Program-made: the position numbers and the translations under genes
Assembly (NCBI RefSeq): GCF_010365865.1
Contig: NZ_CP048020.1
Location: 992,001 to 1,056,000 of the forward strand
DNA from: Treponema vincentii
GTDB taxonomy: Bacteria > Spirochaetota > Spirochaetia > Treponematales > Treponemataceae
Direction of reading: 5' to 3'
DNA: 64,000 nucleotides
Shown here: one piece after another, positions 32,350 to 43,222 of the stretch
How the letters are laid out: each line of letters begins with the position of its first letter
How positions within the stretch are numbered: the stretch's first letter is position 1
Notes under the pieces: generated by a model
Database searches by the model: none
What the model saw: only the letters and a program-made list of their open reading frames with translations
Told to the model about the DNA's origin: nothing

Positions 32350-34934
32350 TTATTTTTTACGATAAAGACGGCGCACGATTGGGAAAAACCTATGAATGCG
32401 GGTGGAGCTTTTCACAGAAAAAGAACAAAGAAGGAACCGGTAAACTCGACCTTATCGATTATCCTCACGGCGCAAAATATGCGGAACTTTACAAAGATAC
32501 AGAAAAGATGCAAACCGTTGTCCTTATCGAGCATTCGAGTAATGAAAGTAAAACAAGTACGAGCGTAAAAACGCTTGAAAGTCTTTTTAAAAATTATCGT
32601 ATTCCGGAGGCTTGGCACGGATGGGATAAAAAACCTTTAAGCTTTGTGTTAGCTGACGCAATATATGGATTCGATTATATTCAAAAATCCACCTTAGAGG
32701 ATTTCACCGATTATATCGAAAAAGTCAACATCGGATTAAATAAAATAAAAGACGGCGATATCCACCTTGATTACCGGGAAGTGGGAGATAGTATCCACTA
32801 TTATGAAAAAGGATCTATTACATTCGCTTTTGACTGCGGGGATGCGGTTGGTCAGCGGTACGTTAGATGGATTGCGACAATCGGTGAAAAAGTCTCTATC
32901 AGTGTACAATCGGCTTCCTCTCACACTCCTATCGTCAACATAGCCGATGTTGATTTTTCCGCGTCTCCGGTTCTTTTTCCCCGCCGCGATATAGAACATG
33001 ATAGCAGTCTGTCAGGGTTAAAAATTGCAAGTGATAAGCGTTATGTTGCAGTACGTTTTATCCTGTCCTATCACAATGCCGACTGGATACAGGATTTCGC
33101 AACGCACAAAGTATATAATCAGCATAACACATTAGTCGATAGAACAGTACGCGGCTTTACGCCGGTTATCCGCGCTTTTGAAGTTATTACCAGAAAAAAG
33201 ACTGAATTTTCGATTAAATCCACTCCTACCGATATGAATGAATTAGTAGAGGGCATAGAGCTTTCTAATACTACTCTCTGGGATGCTATTCAAAAAATAC
33301 GGGAAAAATACCCCTTTGATACTGCCTGTACGTTTGAAAAGGGGCGTCTTTTTTTCACTTTTGAACGGAGTTTAACGAAAATTAAAAAGGTACAAGCGGA
33401 CTATCTTTTACGCGCAAGCGACGCCACTACCCAGCAGTTAAATAATACCGTCATTAAAGAATTAAAGCAGACCGTTCAAAAGGTAAATGTACTTCATTGC
33501 TACGGAGAAGGGGAAAAACAGCAGCGGCTATACCTTCGTATCCCTGAGGTGGGAACCTATGATAATGGGTCAACGGTAGAAGATACGTTTACCGACACTA
33601 AGATAAAAACACGGCAAGAGCTGAAAAAAGCCGGTTTAGAAAAACTTAAAGAAAAACGAAAAGAAGAAAATCCTGTTTTTGAAGTTGAAACGCTCTTACC
33701 CATCCGTTTATTTGATGAAGTTTCGTTAGTTCATCCTAAAAGCAACACGATATACGATGTTACCGTGCAAGAAGAACACATTTCATACAAAGAAAATAAG
33801 CTTACGCAAAAATTTGGTATCGGCGGTTTTCTTTTTAACCCTCTTTCAGCCCTTATCCCGCAAAAAGATAACGATACGGAGCGCAAAATAGTAAAGTCAC
33901 CGGTGTGTGTTCAGGCAACGGGAAAACAGAATGCTATCAGTATAACATGGGAGGCTGACGGCGAGGATTTTGTAATAAGATGGAAGGAAAAGACACAGGA
34001 TTTTTATAACTACCGGCATACTAAGCAAAAACAAGAAGTAATTGAACGGCTGAAAGCTGATACTGATTATACGTTTAGCGTTGCTTCCGTCTCAGACGGA
34101 CTTTTATCGGATTATACGGCGGAAGTTGTATGCCGCCCGCTTTCCGCCGATATGAGCTTTCCTTTAGACGGAAGTGCATTAGTACATACCTGCTTTGATG
34201 AAACACCTCAAGCACTGCCACAAGTTAATCCTTCCTATACAGCATGGCAAAGCCGTATCATTGAATACGATTGTACCGGTAAACAAGCAATTACAATGAC
34301 ATTTGCCGAAGCGCTTAACAATGTCATTATTTTATCGGGCACTTTACACAATGATTTTACCTTGCGCTTATTTTTTGATAGTCAAAACGGTAACGGCGCA
34401 AAACAATATCAGATCATTTATAACCTCACCGGCAATTATACCGTTACCATCAAAACCGATATAGCACATACCCGTATCATTACACAACACATTAGAGAAG
34501 AAACATACGGCGCAGGATGTTATGCGGTTGTCGATTTTAAAGGAAATATCTGGCATTTTAAAGGTGAAAAAGGTACAGGCGGCACATTACAAAATATAGA
34601 TGCGGTCGATTTTATTGAAGATACTGATTTTATTATTACCGAAGGGAATAAAGATATTCAGAAGGTGCACAAAACCGGTGCCCTCTCTGCTATTCAACAA
34701 TTTGATAGCCCCATCGGGGAAGTAAAAATATTTTATGACGGAACGTACAAGCACGGCTTTTTAGAAGCAAACGGACTTCCCTTTAGTCCTGATGTGTTTC
34801 CTGAATTTACTGCGTATGTAAAGCGTGTATTTAACACTGGCGCCGATCCTGTTACCGGTTGGCCGCTCCGCCCGAAGCTTACAGGGCAGATGCCTAAAAC
34901 AAAAGTATTTTTAAAAGCAGTACAGGGGGTATAA
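32346..34934 (+). CDS. Tail-associated baseplate hub (Tal) with fibronectin III domain
   Basis: 862 residues, directly after Dit. The N-terminal 380 residues look like the gp27-like hub (MIIFYDKDGARLGKTYECGWSF; IRLFDEVSLVHPKSNTIYDVTVQEEHISY near 460-490). A fibronectin type III domain follows at about 515-600 (ISITWEADGEDFVIRWKEK, LKADTDYTFSVASVSDG). The C-terminal 250 residues are beta-rich and may contact the cell surface. No lysin domain seen. Confidence 0.75.
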   Translation: MIIFYDKDGARLGKTYECGWSFSQKKNKEGTGKLDLIDYPHGAKYAELYKDTEKMQTVVLIEHSSNESKTSTSVKTLESLFKNYRIPEAWHGWDKKPLSFVLADAIYGFDYIQKSTLEDFTDYIEKVNIGLNKIKDGDIHLDYREVGDSIHYYEKGSITFAFDCGDAVGQRYVRWIATIGEKVSISVQSASSHTPIVNIADVDFSASPVLFPRRDIEHDSSLSGLKIASDKRYVAVRFILSYHNADWIQDFATHKVYNQHNTLVDRTVRGFTPVIRAFEVITRKKTEFSIKSTPTDMNELVEGIELSNTTLWDAIQKIREKYPFDTACTFEKGRLFFTFERSLTKIKKVQADYLLRASDATTQQLNNTVIKELKQTVQKVNVLHCYGEGEKQQRLYLRIPEVGTYDNGSTVEDTFTDTKIKTRQELKKAGLEKLKEKRKEENPVFEVETLLPIRLFDEVSLVHPKSNTIYDVTVQEEHISYKENKLTQKFGIGGFLFNPLSALIPQKDNDTERKIVKSPVCVQATGKQNAISITWEADGEDFVIRWKEKTQDFYNYRHTKQKQEVIERLKADTDYTFSVASVSDGLLSDYTAEVVCRPLSADMSFPLDGSALVHTCFDETPQALPQVNPSYTAWQSRIIEYDCTGKQAITMTFAEALNNVIILSGTLHNDFTLRLFFDSQNGNGAKQYQIIYNLTGNYTVTIKTDIAHTRIITQHIREETYGAGCYAVVDFKGNIWHFKGEKGTGGTLQNIDAVDFIEDTDFIITEGNKDIQKVHKTGALSAIQQFDSPIGEVKIFYDGTYKHGFLEANGLPFSPDVFPEFTAYVKRVFNTGADPVTGWPLRPKLTGQMPKTKVFLKAVQGV

Positions 34935-34937
34935 ACT

Positions 34938-35780
34938 ATGGCATATACAAATGAAGCGTTAGGCAAGGCGTTAGAAGATTTAACCGCCGCTTATAATAAT
35001 TTTATCACTAAGGCAAAAGAGGCGGCAATCGCTGCAATAGGCAATACGGTTATTGCTCAAGTTAAGCAGGATGCTAAAGAGTATATCGCTTCCGAGCTTG
35101 CCGCACAGAAAGACAAATTAGAAAAAGCGATAGAAACAGCTAAGATTGCCTTACACAATAGTGCAATAGAAGCGGACACTACGCTCAGACAAGCGGCAGA
35201 AGCGAAGAAGCAGGAACTTGCTTCTCTTATAACTGCCGCAGAAAATGCCATAGAAACAAAGTTGACGCTTGCTAATCAGCAAATCAACGATAAAATACAA
35301 AAGACCGTTCAGGAACAATTCGAAGCGGCCGCAGACACAACCGTCAAGGCGAAAATTAATACGGCAATCAATGAAACGCTTATCAAAATCTTTCAAAACG
35401 GCTATGTCCAGTGGCCGTGGATGCCGAAACCCGAGACGGTTTTCTCCTTCAAGGGGTACCGCTGGGCGGAAGTAAACTATGACGGTTGTTTTTTCCGTGC
35501 GAAAGGAAAAGATGCTAATCCTTTTAACGGGGGTGAACAGGGGGATGCTATAAGGAATATTAAAGGGCTTGTAGGGATTGAAGGAGGTGTAAATCCTTCG
35601 GGGCCTTTTTATATAGAAAGCCCTTCGCATAAGAATGTTGAAGCGTGGAACACTGCCGCGCAGGAATATACCACAGAATCTACTTGCTTTGATGCCAGTC
35701 GGATCGTTCCGACTGCCGAAGAAAATCGGACGCGTAATAGAACCTTTATCATTTGGAAGCTAGAGAAAATAGAGGGGTAA
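34938..35780 (+). CDS. Tail fibre protein with coiled-coil stalk
   Basis: 280 residues. About 20-155 is a long Ala/Glu/Lys coiled coil (AIETAKIALHNSAIEADTTLR). The C-terminal 120 residues form a globular tip (VQWPWMPKPETVFSFKGYRWAEVNYDGCFFRAKG, PFNGGEQGDAIRNIKG), the pattern of a collar-like receptor-binding domain. It is the likely host-recognition fibre. Confidence 0.7.
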   Translation: MAYTNEALGKALEDLTAAYNNFITKAKEAAIAAIGNTVIAQVKQDAKEYIASELAAQKDKLEKAIETAKIALHNSAIEADTTLRQAAEAKKQELASLITAAENAIETKLTLANQQINDKIQKTVQEQFEAAADTTVKAKINTAINETLIKIFQNGYVQWPWMPKPETVFSFKGYRWAEVNYDGCFFRAKGKDANPFNGGEQGDAIRNIKGLVGIEGGVNPSGPFYIESPSHKNVEAWNTAAQEYTTESTCFDASRIVPTAEENRTRNRTFIIWKLEKIEG

Positions 35781-35786
35781 GAAGTT

Positions 35787-36310
35787 ATGGAATACATCGA
35801 AATCAAAAGCAATATCATTACGGGACACTATTGCGGGGCAATACCGGAAAAGGACAACCCTGCAATTGAGTATCGGATCGTCGAAAATTGTGCGGCCAAT
35901 ATCGGCGATGATATCCGTCTGTACACTGACTTACAGACAGGGACTAAAAAGCCGCTTGCGCAGCTGGTTAAAGAAGGGCTCGTCCCGGTGCCGGAAGGTA
36001 AAAAGCTCAATGAAGCCGGCACGGATTTTGTTGATATGACGGAAGCCGAAAAGGTTGCTGCCGGTCTTATTCAGCTCAAGGCCGATGAAAAGGTCGAGGG
36101 TGCTTACGTCGTCAAAAAGACTGAAAAGAACAGTACGATGCAGGGCTTATCAGCAAGGAAGAATATAACGCATACATTGACCGTCAGCGAGAAGCCGCCT
36201 ATCGACAAGAAGCGGATCCGCTGGGTATGCAGGTAATGCGCGGAGACATAGATAGGTCAGAATGGCTTGCAAAGATAGCAGAAATAAAACAGCGCTACCC
36301 GAAGGTATAA
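35787..36310 (+). CDS. Tail fibre-associated protein, frameshifted
   Basis: About 174 residues after adding one A in the run near 36124. The first frame ends KKTEK; the shifted frame continues YDAGLISKEEYNAYIDRQRE and ends KIAEIKQRYPKV at 36310. The N-terminus binds like a Tfa-type fibre chaperone (MEYIEIKSNIITGHYCG). It directly follows the fibre gene, which fits a fibre assembly helper. Confidence 0.6.
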
Positions 36311-36326
36311 AAAAGGAGTATCTGTC

Positions 36327-38557
36327 ATGGAAGCAATAAACTACGTACCCGGCGGGCAAAATATGATTTTAACGGAAGATGCACAAATAGTGCCGGGGGT
36401 TTCCGGCAATGCGTGCTACCTTCCGGCGGGAGTCGGTAAAATAGCCCTTGAAGGAGACCGCAATGAACTATCGGTTTCTCTTTGGCGGCAATGGGATGGC
36501 ATTGTAGAATCTGATACTCCACGCGGTATTTTTAGTTTTAAGAATATCCAAATCTTTTTCGACAATATGACCGACCTTTTAACCGTTGTTATAAACGGCT
36601 TTAAGGCGATTACGGATATTAAAGACGACCAGCAACAAACGCACTGGGGTTTCACTTTCGCAAAAAAATGGGCTGTTTACAGTGTATAAGAATGCAAAAG
36701 AGGTATATAGCCTATCGGCAGGAGACAAGCCGGTAGATATGACCAACGGCTTTACCATCGGAGGGGGGCGCACTCATGCGACATTCGATGAGGTACGAGT
36801 ATATAAAACCGTACTGAAGCAAGGGGAGATAAACGGACTCTTTTATTTAGTAAGCAAGGGCACGCAGGTAAAACAGCTTGAAAAAAATTGTACAATCGGC
36901 TACCCCTAAATACCTCGGTGTTACCGAAACGGTACCGACTACCCGAACGGTGGTTATTACCAAAGGCGAAAGGCTGGGGGCACAGGATGCAAACGCAGGC
37001 GACTGGGTATTGATGGCTAAAACAGTCGGCGGTTGGAAAGTCGGGGTGTGTTACCGCTGGACGGGTTCGCAATGGATTAACCTTGAGCCGGAATACAACT
37101 ACACCGAACAGTATCAGGCGGCGCTGTATCATATTTGCGAGATAGAAGAGCTGATGAAAGAAACGGGACACTTCGGGGCGCTGTTTGCGAAGGTGCTGGT
37201 AGCACAACAGGCATTGATTGACGAACTTTTAGTCAATCAGGCGTTCATTAAAAATCTTGTAGTTCAAAAACTGCATATCGATAGCGATACAAATAACCCT
37301 AATGATTTTGAGACAAAAATAAACAAAACAGACGGCGTATTAGTACGCAATAAAAACAGAACGATATTACATATTGATCCACAAACAGGACAATCTGCTT
37401 TTAATGGAGACATAAAAGCAAATAAAATTTTCTTAAACAAAGCAAATCAAGACGAAGGTGTTATTGAGGCGGTCAATAACGGTTGGAAACTTGTTATACA
37501 GCCTAGCCTAGAGGGGATTGAATTGTGTATAATGGGAGGCGATGGAGGCACTATGAAGAAAAAACAGTTATATACTTATATATCAGGGGGCTTGATGAGC
37601 TTAGCTGTGATGGGTAGTATTTCTTGTTCTAACTTATTTTCTAGCCAAACAACGTTTAACTCGTGGGAAAAAGTAGATATCCCTACAACTCAATACTATA
37701 ACGGCATGACAAATATATTCACACATCAAGGGCGACTTGTCTTGATGACTAATACAAATGAAATATTTACATCTTCTCTTGAAGGTGTCTTATGGAAAAA
37801 GCAAAATGACCTTCTAACAGACGAAAGAAGATTAAGTTTACTAAGCGCGATAAGTGTCGGGGAGAATATTTTCACTATTGGTTCAGAAAACAATAAAATC
37901 TTTTTATTTAAATCTAAAGATTTTGGCGTTACGTGGGATAATACAAATATTGAAGCTCATGAGGTTTTTTCCGATTCAGAAGATGTTTTTATATTAAGAT
38001 ATGATGCTTTATATAAAATTTCGGCAAACTTTTTAAATGAAGAAAAAATATATGAATCGCATGGAACTGAAGAAATAATAAATATGGTTTTAAATAAAGA
38101 AGTCTGGATAGTGCAGACACATGATCGTCTTCTGCATTATTTTAGATTATATTTTAGCACGGATAAAGGTAAAACGTGGCATAATAGAGCTCGAAACGGT
38201 TATGCTTGTACAATCGCATTTGGTGAAGGTTTTATATTTATGGGAAATATTGAAGGATTAAAAAAGAGTCCAGATAAAGGAGTTACATGGGTAACAATTT
38301 CAAATGAAGAAGTACGCAGTCTTTTTTATATAGACAAATACTTAATCATTTTATCTAATGATGAAAATAAAGGAGGAATATTTGTGAGTGATAATAATGG
38401 GGATTCTTTTTCTTTTATATCCTGTGGATATTCATACGGTTTTCTCTCTATGGTGGCAACCCCAACAGCAAGGATAATAACAACAGATGTCGTGGGAATG
38501 TCTGGAGGATCGCGCAAAGCTGTTTTATTAGTTAATAAAAACAAACAATATTTTTAA
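36327..38557 (+). CDS. LamG-like tail protein fused in frame to a beta-propeller lipoprotein, frameshifted
   Basis: Three frames join by removing one A near 36665 (AKNGLFTVYKNAKE) and one near 36887 (LEKIVQSATPKYLGV). The first 190 residues look like a LamG/concanavalin domain (GFTIGGGRTHATFDEVRVYKT). A phage tail segment follows (ETGHFGALFAKVLVAQQALI, LLVNQAFIKNLVVQKLHID). From Met at 37553 the sequence is that of a lipoprotein with repeated FYSTDKGKTWHN-like and KSPDKGVTWV units. The fusion may reflect insertion of a foreign gene into the tail gene. Confidence 0.6.
37553..38557 (+). CDS. Sialidase-type (BNR-like) repeat lipoprotein, internal start
   Basis: 334 residues. GGAGGCACT precedes ATG 37553. 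MKKKQLYTYISGGLMSLAVM then GSISCSNLF is a lipoprotein signal with Cys acceptor. The body has repeated S.D.G.TW blocks (KSKDFGVTWDN, FSTDKGKTWHN, KSPDKGVTWV, SDNNGDSFSF) that make propeller blades. It would sit in the outer membrane or periplasm of a lysogen. A lysogenic conversion protein is likely; function unknown. Confidence 0.65.
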   Translation: MKKKQLYTYISGGLMSLAVMGSISCSNLFSSQTTFNSWEKVDIPTTQYYNGMTNIFTHQGRLVLMTNTNEIFTSSLEGVLWKKQNDLLTDERRLSLLSAISVGENIFTIGSENNKIFLFKSKDFGVTWDNTNIEAHEVFSDSEDVFILRYDALYKISANFLNEEKIYESHGTEEIINMVLNKEVWIVQTHDRLLHYFRLYFSTDKGKTWHNRARNGYACTIAFGEGFIFMGNIEGLKKSPDKGVTWVTISNEEVRSLFYIDKYLIILSNDENKGGIFVSDNNGDSFSFISCGYSYGFLSMVATPTARIITTDVVGMSGGSRKAVLLVNKNKQYF

Positions 38558-38666
38558 TAACCTTTATCGAGTCGAAATAATGCTATTTTCTCTGTCCGCT
38601 CCATATTAACAAAGAAAATACTAGTGTATTTTCAAGAAGATTTTATATAGGATGGTAATATAGAAT

Positions 38667-39212
38667 ATGAAGAGATTATATTTTTAATTTTTAATACTTT
38701 GCTTTACAGGGTGTATACATGAAATTAGAAGTTCTGTTAATGAAATTCTTTGCCCAAAAGAAATAGCAGATAAAGCGTTGTTTTTTGCTAAAAGATATAG
38801 AGATAGTCAAACGGAATATGAATTCGGAGGACAAGATGAATTGCGAGCAATAAAAATAGATTGCTCAGGTTTAATAGTCAATTGTTATCGTTATGCAGTA
38901 CGTGAATATACCGAATATACATTGCCATTTTTTGACGCTTCCGTTAAAGATTTTTTTCTTAAATATTCAGTTATTACTAATAATCCTAATCCCGGCGATT
39001 TGATTTTTATGGGGGATGAAGATACGGATTTCCCAACACATATTGCTTTCTATGTAAAAACAGTTGATGACAATATTTATTTTATTGACTCTACAAAGAA
39101 AGAAGCTATGGAAGGGCATCCGTCCATCAATGGGGTAACTGAAAGATTTTATAATAAAAATGATAAAAGGTTTAAATCTTTTGCGAAAATAAAATTATTA
39201 AAAAATAGATAA
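38667..39212 (+). pseudogene. NlpC/P60-type lipoprotein with in-frame stop at codon 7
   Basis: The frame from ATG 38667 reads MKRLYF, TAA (38685-38687), then FLILCFTGCIHE: a lipoprotein signal broken by one stop. The rest (182 codons in all) is a complete NlpC/P60 cysteine peptidase: catalytic Cys in IDCSGLIVNCYRYA, His in PTHIAFYVK. An ATG at 38778 is in frame but would drop the signal. A single base change (TTA to TAA) explains it. Peptidoglycan hydrolase on a prophage lipoprotein suggests cell-wall change or exclusion. Confidence 0.65.
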
Positions 39213-39224
39213 TGATGAAAATAT

Positions 39225-40720
39225 TTACTGATCTGAAGCTTTTTTTGCAAGTCTTGCTAATCTTAGGTCAAAATCTCCCATTCTGACATGAGGCATTCTT
39301 GAAACTTTTGCAGCTCTTTGGCAGATAAAATAAGCCTCATTATACATTTTTATTCTTTCCAGCAAAATAAGAGGGCGCTCCCAATAAGACGATCCTGTTG
39401 GTGTAGTTTTTCCTAAAATTTTTAAGTAAAATATAATAGCTTTTGTAATATCGTCTTTTTCAATGTTTCTAGCTTTCTCATACGTCGATACATATTTTCG
39501 AAAATTTTTATCAAAATCAATCATTCCTTCTGTTTCATTTATATTTTCAACATTTATCTTATATTCCATAAAAGCCGTAGTTATATGATTTTCTTGAAAA
39601 TATACATCTTTCTTAGGTTTTTTAGGTTCGGGTTTTATATCTCCACATTTACGCAATTCAGCAAGTTCTAATTTTGTCAGTTCGTGAGCAGCTTCTAAAA
39701 AAACATTCATATCACGTTTTAATTTAAAACAGTCTTGAATACGAGTAACAGGTACTTTTATATCAAGTGAATAGTTTACAAATATTGATGCATCAATTAC
39801 AGGCAGTTTTTTTATCTCTTGAGGTGTAATATAATCTTTCAGATTTACAGTATTTTTCCCTGTTTTCTGTGTCAAAAGAGTATCAAGATTTTTTAAAAAT
39901 ATATCGTAGTATTTTGTTATATAATTTCTATTAGAAAATTCAAAAGTTTGTGCCATTCGCACTATATCTTTTGCTGTCAGCGGAATATCAAAACTATAAG
40001 CCCCAAGTAAATATAAATTATGTGAAAAGATATATTCATATTCATTTTCCTGATTTAATGAATAGAAAAAATCCCTCGCATACTCGCCTTTCCCTTTTAA
40101 TATGCTGGCAAGAATTATTGCATTGCCGGTATACGTTTGAAAAGACTTTTGTTTGTGTACTTTTCTTAATTTTAAAACAACAGTCATTGCTCTGTCAAAA
40201 TCACCATCTAACAAATGGCGCTCAAGACCATAGTACAAGAGAAAAACATATCCTATATCTATATCAGCTATATATGGATTAGTTAAAAAATTTAAATACT
40301 TCCATCTTTGTTCAGGTGTTAATTCTGAATGAGGCATAATTGTATCTCGTGAGCCGTAACAGGGGAAATAATGCAATTTTTCAACACCTTCCGCATTTTC
40401 TGGTTTGTTTATGGGAAGTTTTGTAAAAATAACACTAGGTTCTATTGTTTCGTTATATTCATAAACAAAAGTAATACAGTCAACATTATATTCATATACC
40501 TTTTTAGGTTTTGCGTATAATTTTTATATTTACCGTCTCCTATCCAGATAAGACCTTCTAAATCAGGATGGATTCTTTTAATAACTTCTTGACTGATCTC
40601 TACTGATGGTATTTCCCTTTGTTTTATTTCATCAAAAACATTTTCGTGTTGTTTTGAGATACATTTTCTTGGGGAACTAAATTACTATTAGCTTTCGCTT
40701 AAATAAATCAAAACAGACAT
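39225..40720 (-). CDS. TerB_N-like protein, several frameshifts
   Basis: The C-terminal 380 residues are intact (39225-40376 frame: FPCYGSRDTIMPHSELTPEQRW, YVFLLYYGLERHLLDGDF). Upstream the frame changes three or four times at A/T runs: KKVYEYNVDCITFVYEYNE, GLIWIGDGKYKNYT, IPSVEISQEVIKRIHPDLE, back to ATG 40720 (MSVLIYL, AAAGGGATATAT in front). The pattern GLIWIGDGKYK...YYGLER fits the TerB N-terminal domain found near tellurite/stress genes. Its biochemical role is unknown. It faces the NlpC gene and looks like a moron cassette member. Confidence 0.55.
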
Positions 40721-40810
40721 ATATATCCCTTTCTTTTTAAATCGGCTAAAACAAACAAAAGCTAAATAATTAAACATTTTTGTTTACCCGATTCGGCAAC
40801 CCTGTTGTAG

Positions 40811-40915
40811 ATGGTAGCCTATTCAGGCAGCTATTGTCCCAAGCCCTGTGTCGGCAAGGCGTATACGTTTAACGGTGCTGATGCAGACAAGCTGCGGATA
40901 GGGCGGTGGTTTTAA
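40811..40915 (+). pseudogene. Relic of a tail protein C-terminus
   Basis: The 34-codon frame YSGSYCPKPCVGKAYTFNGADADKLRIGRWF ends in a stop. It has no ribosome site and looks like the very end of a larger beta-rich protein. It may be the displaced 3' end of the LamG tail gene, left behind when the lipoprotein cassette was inserted. Confidence 0.35.
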
Positions 40916-41011
40916 CTAAAACCTGATAGTAAGTAAGCAAAAGCGGAATTAGTATACTATAAGCGGCGTGAAAGGGCAACATGGGATGAATTGCCTTTTC
41001 ATGTTAAATCT

Positions 41012-41039
41012 AGCCGGAAACGGAATGATCGGCTTTTTT
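41012..41039 (+). terminator. Weak Rho-independent terminator
   Basis: AGCCG / CGGCT stem of 5 bp, 13-base loop, T5. Confidence 0.4.
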
Positions 41040-41064
41040 AGGAGGGGATGGGAACAGAAAAGAT

Positions 41065-41093
41065 TGGCGAAGATATAAAACTATGATAAAATT
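41065..41093 (+). promoter_or_regulatory. Promoter of the GHKL-nuclease gene
   Basis: TTGGCG (41065-41070), 17-bp spacer, TAAAAT (41088-41093), 37 bases before the ATG. A single-gene promoter, consistent with expression in the lysogen. Confidence 0.6.
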
Positions 41094-41130
41094 ATCTCCA
41101 TAAACTTAAACTATTCGAGGAGTTTATGTT

Positions 41131-43120
41131 ATGACTACTTATTTTACTACCAATGGCAGGGTTATTTCTGACCTTTTGGCTTCATATTCTAATACTTTTT
41201 TGGCATTTTTAGAGTTAGTCAATAACTCTATTCAAGCAAAGGCTACCAGAATAGATATAACAATAGATGAATATAAACTTGAGGAAGTCTCTCCGATACC
41301 GACTATCTCTATAACGATCGTTGACAACGGAGAGGGCGTGTGCTTTGATGATGTTGAACATAAGCTATTCGACATTGGTACTGTTTCTAAAGCAACCGGC
41401 AAGGGGATCGGACGATTTGCAGCCTTTCAGATTGGTAAAACAGTCTCAATCGAAACAGTCGGAGAAAAAAACGGCAAAAAAACAAAAACAGCCTTCACCT
41501 TGAATAGTAAAACAATCAGTACAAGTCATACAAAGATTATCCTATCAATATAGATAATGAGCCTTCTACAAGCAACACGTACTATAAAGTTATTATACAA
41601 GATTTATATACCGCTGACGAAATTACAGAAAACCCAAAGAGGAAAATTTCAAAACAGTTATTATTAGAAAATATCCATAGGGAATTGTTTTTATGTTATT
41701 CCGACCTGATTTTACAATCAGCAATCCATATATTTGTTAATAACCGTGAAGTTTTAACAAAGGATTTTCTTATTGAACCGGCTGAGCACAAGACATTTAT
41801 ATGCAAAGTAGACGGGCATGATATAACAGGAGATTTAACCTTTATTCATTATATATCTAACAAACAAAAAATAAGAAGTATATATCGTACTGAAAACAAC
41901 GGAATAAAATCGCAAATTTATACAGAATCTTTATCTCTTGATTTGCCTAACGATGACGGGTGGAATATATTAGTAGACGCTGATGTTCTTGACGCAACCA
42001 CGGGATTGTTCCGCAACTTAGATACTGAACTTGACGAGGGCGCTAAAAATTTCAAGCAAAAAACAAATGAAGAGATAAGGCGCTATTTTATGGAGAAATT
42101 TCCTGACTATTATAATTTTCAAAAACTTCAAAAAGACGCCTATTACCCGTATAGATCACAAGAGGCGCCTTCCCAAGCGCACGTTATTACATTTAATCAG
42201 ATAGCGTATTATCTTGAAAATGAATATAAACTTTTAAGGAAGAATATTGATACAAGAAAAATCATTTATCCGCTGATAAACCTTGCTATTGCTAATGGAG
42301 ATTTACGGACTATTTTATCATATTTTACGAATTTAAATCCTGCAATAATAAAAAAATTTAAAGAATTGCTAGATACTGTTGATCTAGAAAATGTGATAGA
42401 GTTTTCAACAGACATTGCAAAAAAAACATCTTTCTTAGATTTCTTGAATACGATTATATATTCTGACATAAGCAAAAAGGTAAAAGAACGATCGGAATTA
42501 CATAAAATTATTGAAAATAATCTATGGCTTTGGAGAGCAGTATGTCAATACACTGAAATTATTCTCCGACAAAATTTGCAAAATAATTTACAAGAACTTC
42601 GTGCTGCTTATTTTTCATACGAGCCTACAATAAGTGATGAGAATCTCATTGAATGCGCAGATGCTAAAATTAAAGATATAACCGATTTGTTTTTCTTTAA
42701 TGAAAATATAATCAATGACACGCAAAGGGAAATAATGATAGTGGAGTTAAAAGCTCCATGCTGCGCCATTGGACAAAAGAGTTAAATCAAGTAGATCGAT
42801 ATTTATATGATATTGAACAAAAAGGGTGTTTCGCGAAAAACTTAAATTATAAAATAATTTTAGTAAGTTCAGAGTTAAGAAATTTTGCAAAATCAAAAGT
42901 TGGGCAATTTGACAAAGCAGATAAACACTTATATACAAGATCACAAAATGCTAACATATCAATTTATGTGTATCAATGGTCAGATATAATAGCAGAAAAT
43001 AGGAGAAGATTATCATTTTTAGGGAATGCCCTTAAAGTCAAAGATACTAATATTCAAAAATTTATTAAAGAGAAATATCCAGATTACGGGATAAAAAAAG
43101 CAGTTTTATTGGATGAGTAA
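41131..43120 (+). CDS. GHKL ATPase/PD-(D/E)XK nuclease fusion, candidate defence protein
   Basis: About 664 residues after adding one A near 41534 and one near 42778. The GHKL ATPase shows the N box LELVNNSIQ, the G1 motif IVDNGEGV and the G2 region GKGIGRFAAFQIG in residues 25-100. A middle helical region follows. The C-terminal 200 residues contain HKIIENNLWLWRAVCQY, then D in KDITDLFFF and E-x-K in IVELKAP: a PD-(D/E)XK layout. GHKL plus nuclease on one chain is typical of anti-phage proteins that sense and cut nucleic acid. It has its own promoter and sits beside the integrase. Confidence 0.72.
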
Positions 43121-43222
43121 TTCATCATATCCATAGTATCGACAGAGTATTTAAAGAATCCCTCCCTTGTTGCCGAAAATGGCCATAAGCAGAAATCTTA
43201 TCAGTTGAGGAGGTATCTTTTT

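Larger units (their letters stand above)
40721..41130. other. Spacer between the TerB_N and GHKL genes
   Basis: No full gene. It holds a 34-codon relic (40811-40915), one weak terminator (41012-41039) and the GHKL promoter (41065-41093). A loose hairpin AAGGGCAA / TTGCCTTT lies near 40973-40998. Confidence 0.6.

Noticed and set aside
38614-38633. Hairpin GAAAATAC-TAGT-GTATTTTC as terminator
   Set aside because: AT-only stem with no T tract after it; too weak to call.
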